From Nocardioides terrae (lineage in GTDB: Bacteria > Actinomycetota > Actinomycetes > Propionibacteriales > Nocardioidaceae): a stretch of DNA of 64,000 nucleotides. The notes beneath the pieces are model-generated. The model was not told the origin of the DNA. It ran no database searches and saw only the letters and a program-made list of their open reading frames with translations. The stretch spans positions 62,001 through 126,000 of the forward strand of contig NZ_FOLB01000006.1 of assembly GCF_900112345.1 (NCBI RefSeq), in the 5' to 3' direction. The translations under genes were made by a program, and so were the position numbers. Positions 60,832 through 64,000 of the stretch are shown piece by piece; positions within the stretch are counted from its first letter, which is position 1, and the number at the start of each line of letters is the position of its first letter.

Positions 60832-61878
60832 TCAGTCGCTGACGGCCAGCAGCCGCTCGCACTCCTCGATCAGCCGCTGCCGGAGGGGAGCGGCGCGCTC
60901 CGAGTGACGACGCTGGAGGTCCGCGTACTCGCGCTTGCCGTCGGGCGTCTCGACCTCGACGGGCGTCCACGGCTCGCCGGTCGGATCGAGGACGACGCCG
61001 GACATGTCGTACGGGGCCGCTCTCATGTCGAGGATCCGGATGTCCCAGGCGAGCTCGAAGGCGTCGGCGGCGAGGTCGGACGGGATCAGCGGCGTCAGCC
61101 GGAACGCGTGCTTGTAGAGGTCCATCCCGCCGTGCAGGCAGCCCGGCTGCTCGAACACCTCGCGATCCGTCGAGGAGGGCGAGAGCGCGTTGAGCGGCAC
61201 GGCGTCCGGCGTGAAGAACCGGAACGCGTCGAAGTGCGAGCAGGCGACCCGGTGCGACTCGACCACCGTGTCGGTCGCCGGCCCGCCGAGGCGGAGCGGG
61301 ACCGCGTGGCGGGTGGCGTCGGCGCGATAGACCATCGCCCACTCGTGCATCCCGAAGCAGCCGAAGTTGCCCGGCCGGGCCGCGGTCGCGCGGAGCAGCC
61401 GGAGGAGCGTCTCGAGCAGGACGCGCTGGGTGGCGAGGTAGGTCGGGGAGACGGCGACGGTCGGGGTCTCGATACGCTCGCTGGCGCTCGCTACTCGACC
61501 ACCGACAGCCTCGCTGGCGCTCGCTACTCGACCACCGACAGCCTCGCTGGCGCTCGCTACTCGACCACCGACAGCCTCGCTGGTCGAGTAGCCCGAGCCG
61601 CTGGGCGAGGGCGTATCGAGACCGGGTGGGACGGGTGCGTAGCCCTTGAGCGACGCATACGGATCGGCGTCGGCGAGCGCCACGCCGAAGCCCGGGTGCC
61701 AGCGCAGCAGCTGCGCGGGTCGCTGGGAGTAGTAGGTGAAGAGGAAGTCGTGCACGGGGTGCTTGACCCCGGCCGCCCGACGGGCGAGGTGCGGGTCGAC
61801 GTACGGCGCGAGCCGGGCGCGGTGTGACGCGGCCCGTGTCTCCCACTCCTCGCGTGACAGCACCTCCACGGCCACCAA
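60832..61878 (-). CDS. Conserved protein often labelled 3-methyladenine DNA glycosylase, with in-frame repeat insertion
   Basis: A 348-residue protein. The conserved core begins VLSREEWETRAASHRARLAPYVDPHLARRAAGVKHPVHDFLFTYYSQRPAQLLRWHPGFGVAL, and continues with FGCFGMHEWAMVYRADATRHAVPLRL, then SHFDAFRFFTPDAVPLN and QPGCLHGGMDLYKHAFRLTPLIPSDLAADAFELAWDIR. Databases often call such proteins 3-methyladenine DNA glycosylase, but I see no HhH-GPD or AAG-type motif, so that name is doubtful. Between these, residues about 86-138 are three copies of SEAVGGRVASA and flanks, encoded by a 159-bp palindromic element (61465-61623) that keeps the frame. The protein may tolerate this as a surface loop. Confidence 0.75.
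   Translation of the reverse strand: MVAVEVLSREEWETRAASHRARLAPYVDPHLARRAAGVKHPVHDFLFTYYSQRPAQLLRWHPGFGVALADADPYASLKGYAPVPPGLDTPSPSGSGYSTSEAVGGRVASASEAVGGRVASASEAVGGRVASASERIETPTVAVSPTYLATQRVLLETLLRLLRATAARPGNFGCFGMHEWAMVYRADATRHAVPLRLGGPATDTVVESHRVACSHFDAFRFFTPDAVPLNALSPSSTDREVFEQPGCLHGGMDLYKHAFRLTPLIPSDLAADAFELAWDIRILDMRAAPYDMSGVVLDPTGEPWTPVEVETPDGKREYADLQRRHSERAAPLRQRLIEECERLLAVSD
61465..61623. repeat. Palindromic repeat element inserted in frame in a gene
   Basis: The ends are a perfect 13-bp inverted repeat, GGTCTCGATACGC (61465-61477) and its complement (61611-61623). Inside are three 33-bp direct units starting at 61477, 61510 and 61543, and a partial fourth at 61576, each with CTCGCTGGCGCTCGC and CTACTCGACCACC; near the right end TGGTCGAGTAG (61582-61592) is the complement of the unit's CTACTCGACCA. 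Length 159 bp equals 53 codons. Elements with this GGTCTCGATACGC end are, from memory, widespread in Nocardioides and relatives. Confidence 0.85.
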
Positions 61879-61889
61879 GGGTAGGTCGA

Positions 61890-61895
61890 TAGGCT
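61890..61895 (+). promoter_or_regulatory. Candidate -10 (TAGGCT) for FAH-family gene
   Basis: TAGGCT ends 6 nt before the GTG at 61902; only 23 bp separate this start from the divergent gene (start 61878). Confidence 0.45.
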
Positions 61896-61901
61896 CAGCG
61901 G

Positions 61902-62726
61902 GTGCGCATCGCGAGATTCACGACCGGCGGAGACCCCCAGTACGGCGTCATCGCCGGTGAGCTCGACCAGTTCGGCCAGCCCGAGGAGGATGCGCAGATC
62001 CTCGTCCTGGCCGGCGACCCGCTCTACGTCGGTCTGAAGCCGAGCGACCAGGCGGTCGCGTTCAAGGACGCGAAGCTGCTCGCGCCGGTCATCCCGCGCA
62101 GCAAGGTCGTGGCGATCGGCAAGAACTACGCCGACCACGTCGCCGAGATGAAGGGCGTCACCGGGGGCGAGGCTCCCGAGGAGCCGCTGTTCTTCCTCAA
62201 GCCCAACACCAGCGTGATCGGGCCGGGCGACGCCATCGTCTACCCGCCGCAGACCGAGAACCTGCACTTCGAGGGCGAGCTCGCCGTCGTCATCGGCCGC
62301 ATCTGCAAGGACGTCCCGGCCGAGAAGGCCGCCGACGTGATCTTCGGCTACACGCTCGCCAACGACGTCAGCGCTCGTGACCTGCAGGTCAAGGACAAGC
62401 AGTGGAGCCGCGCGAAGGGTTTCGACACGTTCTGCCCGCTCGGCCCGTGGATCGAGACCGAGCTGACCCTCGACGAGATCAAGGCCGGCATCGACCTCAA
62501 GACCTACCTCCAGGGTGATCTGAAGCAGGACGGCAGCACCGCCGACCTGATCTTCGACATCCCGCGGATCATCGCGCACGTCAGCGCCGCGATGACCCTG
62601 CTCCCCGGTGACGTCATCCTCACCGGAACGCCCGCTGGCGTCGGCCCGATGGAGCCGGGCGACGAGGTCGAGGTGGCCTCGCCCCGGCTGGGCGCCCTGA
62701 CCAACCCCGTGACCAAGAAGTCCTGA
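61902..62726 (+). CDS. Fumarylacetoacetate hydrolase family protein
   Basis: A 274-residue metal-dependent hydrolase. The FAH core (about 65-270) has [35 protein letters not shown], the metal ligands in [12 protein letters not shown] (Glu residues) and [14 protein letters not shown] (Asp), and the C-terminal [19 protein letters not shown]. Relatives act on 2-hydroxyhepta-2,4-diene-dioate, acylpyruvates or oxaloacetate. The location 7 bp before gltX and next to leu/ilv genes is a frequent actinobacterial order and suggests housekeeping rather than aromatic catabolism. Confidence 0.92.
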   Translation: MRIARFTTGGDPQYGVIAGELDQFGQPEEDAQILVLAGDPLYVGLKPSDQAVAFKDAKLLAPVIPRSKVVAIGKNYADHVAEMKGVTGGEAPEEPLFFLKPNTSVIGPGDAIVYPPQTENLHFEGELAVVIGRICKDVPAEKAADVIFGYTLANDVSARDLQVKDKQWSRAKGFDTFCPLGPWIETELTLDEIKAGIDLKTYLQGDLKQDGSTADLIFDIPRIIAHVSAAMTLLPGDVILTGTPAGVGPMEPGDEVEVASPRLGALTNPVTKKS

Positions 62727-62733
62727 ACCAGAA

Positions 62734-64000
62734 GTGAGTGCACCAGTGACCGTCCGCGTCCGCATGGCCCCCAGCCCCACCGGCTCCCCGCACGTCGGCC
62801 TGGTGAGGACGGCGCTCTTCAACTGGGCGTTCGCGCGGCACCACGGCGGCACGTTCGTCTTCCGCATCGAGGACACCGACAAGGAGCGCAGCACCCAGGA
62901 GTCCTACGACTCGATCATCGACCTGATGCGCTGGCTCGCGCTCGACTGGGACGAGGGCCCCGAGGTCGGCGGCCCGCACGCGCCGTACTTCCAGAGCGAG
63001 CGCAGCGAGGTGTACGCCGACGCGCTGGCCCGGCTCCGCGAGAGCCGCTTCGCCTACGACTGCTACTGCACCACCGACGAGGTCGCCGCCCGCCGGCTCG
63101 AGAGCGGCTCCAAGGTGATGGGGTACGACGGCTTCTGCCGCGACCTCACCGACGACCAGGTCGCTGCGTTCATAGCGGAGGGCCGCCGGCCGATCGCCCG
63201 GTTCCGGATGCCCGACGGCTCCATCACCTGGGACGACCTGGTCCGCGGCGAGGTGACCTTCGAGACGCAGTACGTCCCCGACTTCGCGCTGTGCCGCGCC
63301 AACGGCGACCCGCTCTACACGCTGGTCAACCCCGTCGACGACGCGCTCATGGAGATCACCCACGTGCTCCGCGGCGAGGACCTGCTCTCGAGCACTCCGC
63401 GCCAGCTCGCGCTCTACGAGGCGCTCAAGGAGCTCGGCATCGCGAAGCTGACCCCCGAGTTCGGGCACCTGCCTTACGTCATGGGCGAGGGCAACAAGAA
63501 GCTGTCCAAGCGCGACCCCGAGGCACACGCGCTCGCCTACCGCGACCAGGGCTTCCTCCCGGAAGGCCTGCTCAACTACCTGGCGCTCCTCGGCTGGTCG
63601 ATCGCGGCCGACCGCGACGTCTTCTCCCTCGAGGAGATGGTCGAGAAGTTCGACATCAAGGACGTCAACCCGAACCCCGCGCGCTTCGACATCAAGAAGG
63701 CCGAGGCGATCAACGCCTCGCACATGCGGCTGCTCTCCACTGACGAGATCACGCACCGGGCGCTGCCCTACCTCAAGCGCGACGGCGTCCTCACCGACCC
63801 GGTCAGCCCGGCCGACCAGCAGCTGCTCGAGCTGGCGATGCCGTTCGTCGCCGAGCGGATCAACAAGCTGACCGAGGCCTCCAGGATGCTCGGGTTCCTC
63901 TTCGTCGCCGAGCAGGACTTCGCCCTCGACGAGGCCGACCGGGCCAAGCTGGTCGACACCGACGAGGGCCAGGCGGTCCTCCGGGCGGCGTACGACGCCC
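62734..64000 (+). CDS. gltX: Glutamyl-tRNA synthetase, 3' end outside window
   Basis: Partial gene, 422 codons to the window edge. Class I synthetase: HIGH-type motif [12 protein letters not shown] near residues 12-23, [19 protein letters not shown], the acceptor-binding insertion, [22 protein letters not shown] and the KMSKS-type KKLSKRD near 260. It charges tRNA(Glu) and, as expected in a genome with gatCAB (13428-16764), probably also tRNA(Gln), giving the substrate of GatCAB. GTG at 62734 or GTG at 62746 (AGAAG 11 bases upstream) could be the start. Confidence 0.96.
   Translation, partial: MSAPVTVRVRMAPSPTGSPHVGLVRTALFNWAFARHHGGTFVFRIEDTDKERSTQESYDSIIDLMRWLALDWDEGPEVGGPHAPYFQSERSEVYADALARLRESRFAYDCYCTTDEVAARRLESGSKVMGYDGFCRDLTDDQVAAFIAEGRRPIARFRMPDGSITWDDLVRGEVTFETQYVPDFALCRANGDPLYTLVNPVDDALMEITHVLRGEDLLSSTPRQLALYEALKELGIAKLTPEFGHLPYVMGEGNKKLSKRDPEAHALAYRDQGFLPEGLLNYLALLGWSIAADRDVFSLEEMVEKFDIKDVNPNPARFDIKKAEAINASHMRLLSTDEITHRALPYLKRDGVLTDPVSPADQQLLELAMPFVAERINKLTEASRMLGFLFVAEQDFALDEADRAKLVDTDEGQAVLRAAYDA

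Noticed and set aside
61477..61592. 33-bp repeats considered as a CRISPR array
   Set aside because: Units are directly adjacent without spacers, lie inside a coding frame, and no cas genes are present.

Overview
The window is high-GC DNA (around 70 percent by eye) with dense, mostly ATGA/GTGA-coupled genes, frequent GTG starts and many promoters placed so close to the start codon that the mRNA would be leaderless. With its gene content (GatCAB, BioQ-type biotin control, IdeR-type iron box, ilvB leader attenuator, EfeUOB, SigE-family sigma factor) this points to an actinobacterium, most likely a Nocardioides-like member of the Propionibacteriales. The genus is inference from gene content and style only. 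No rRNA, tRNA, insertion sequence, prophage or CRISPR array was recognised.

Layout. 1-2.4 kb: a drug-efflux MFS gene cut by the window edge with its TetR regulator and operator, then a small heat-shock protein. 2.4-10.7 kb: ligA, followed by a surface-glycan block (WecE-like aminotransferase, WecD-like acetyltransferase, polyprenyl-phosphate glycosyltransferase, methyltransferase, large membrane protein). 10.8-13.4 kb: CBS protein, SigE-family sigma factor with a membrane-anchored partner, and a tiny HTH protein with a twin operator. 13.4-17.6 kb: gatCAB and an NYN-domain protein. 17.9-24.1 kb: a cobalamin riboswitch followed by five overlapping genes: two secreted proteins that together look like the two halves of animal intrinsic factor/transcobalamin, and a complete ECF transporter (T, fused double ATPase, S). 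This is the most interesting locus. 24.1-31.8 kb: LacI/MFS divergent pair, RhtA-like exporter, GH65 phosphorylase with its beta-phosphoglucomutase, and a BNR-repeat protein.

31.8-55.3 kb is dominated by branched-chain amino acid synthesis: ilvD, ilvBNC (with attenuator), leuB, ilvE and cimA, interleaved with a FUSC protein, an APC permease, VOC proteins (one fused to a pterin dehydratase), a DsbA-like protein, the IdeR-controlled efeUOB iron-uptake operon, a truncated acyl-CoA ligase with a TetR regulator and three evenly spaced operators, and a Ser/Thr kinase flanked by tandem repeats. 55.3-64 kb: GNAT, amidase, the biotin transporter bioYMN divergent from bioQ with two BioQ boxes, a small membrane protein, a gene carrying an in-frame palindromic repeat element, a FAH-family hydrolase and the 5' part of gltX.

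How it works together: pyruvate plus acetyl-CoA enters isoleucine synthesis through CimA; IlvBN, IlvC, IlvD and IlvE complete valine and isoleucine, and LeuB serves leucine. Vitamins are imported by two ECF systems, each under its own dedicated control (cobalamin riboswitch; BioQ). Starts below were moved from the longest possible reading to the one best supported by a ribosome binding site, a gene overlap or a promoter 6-8 nt upstream.
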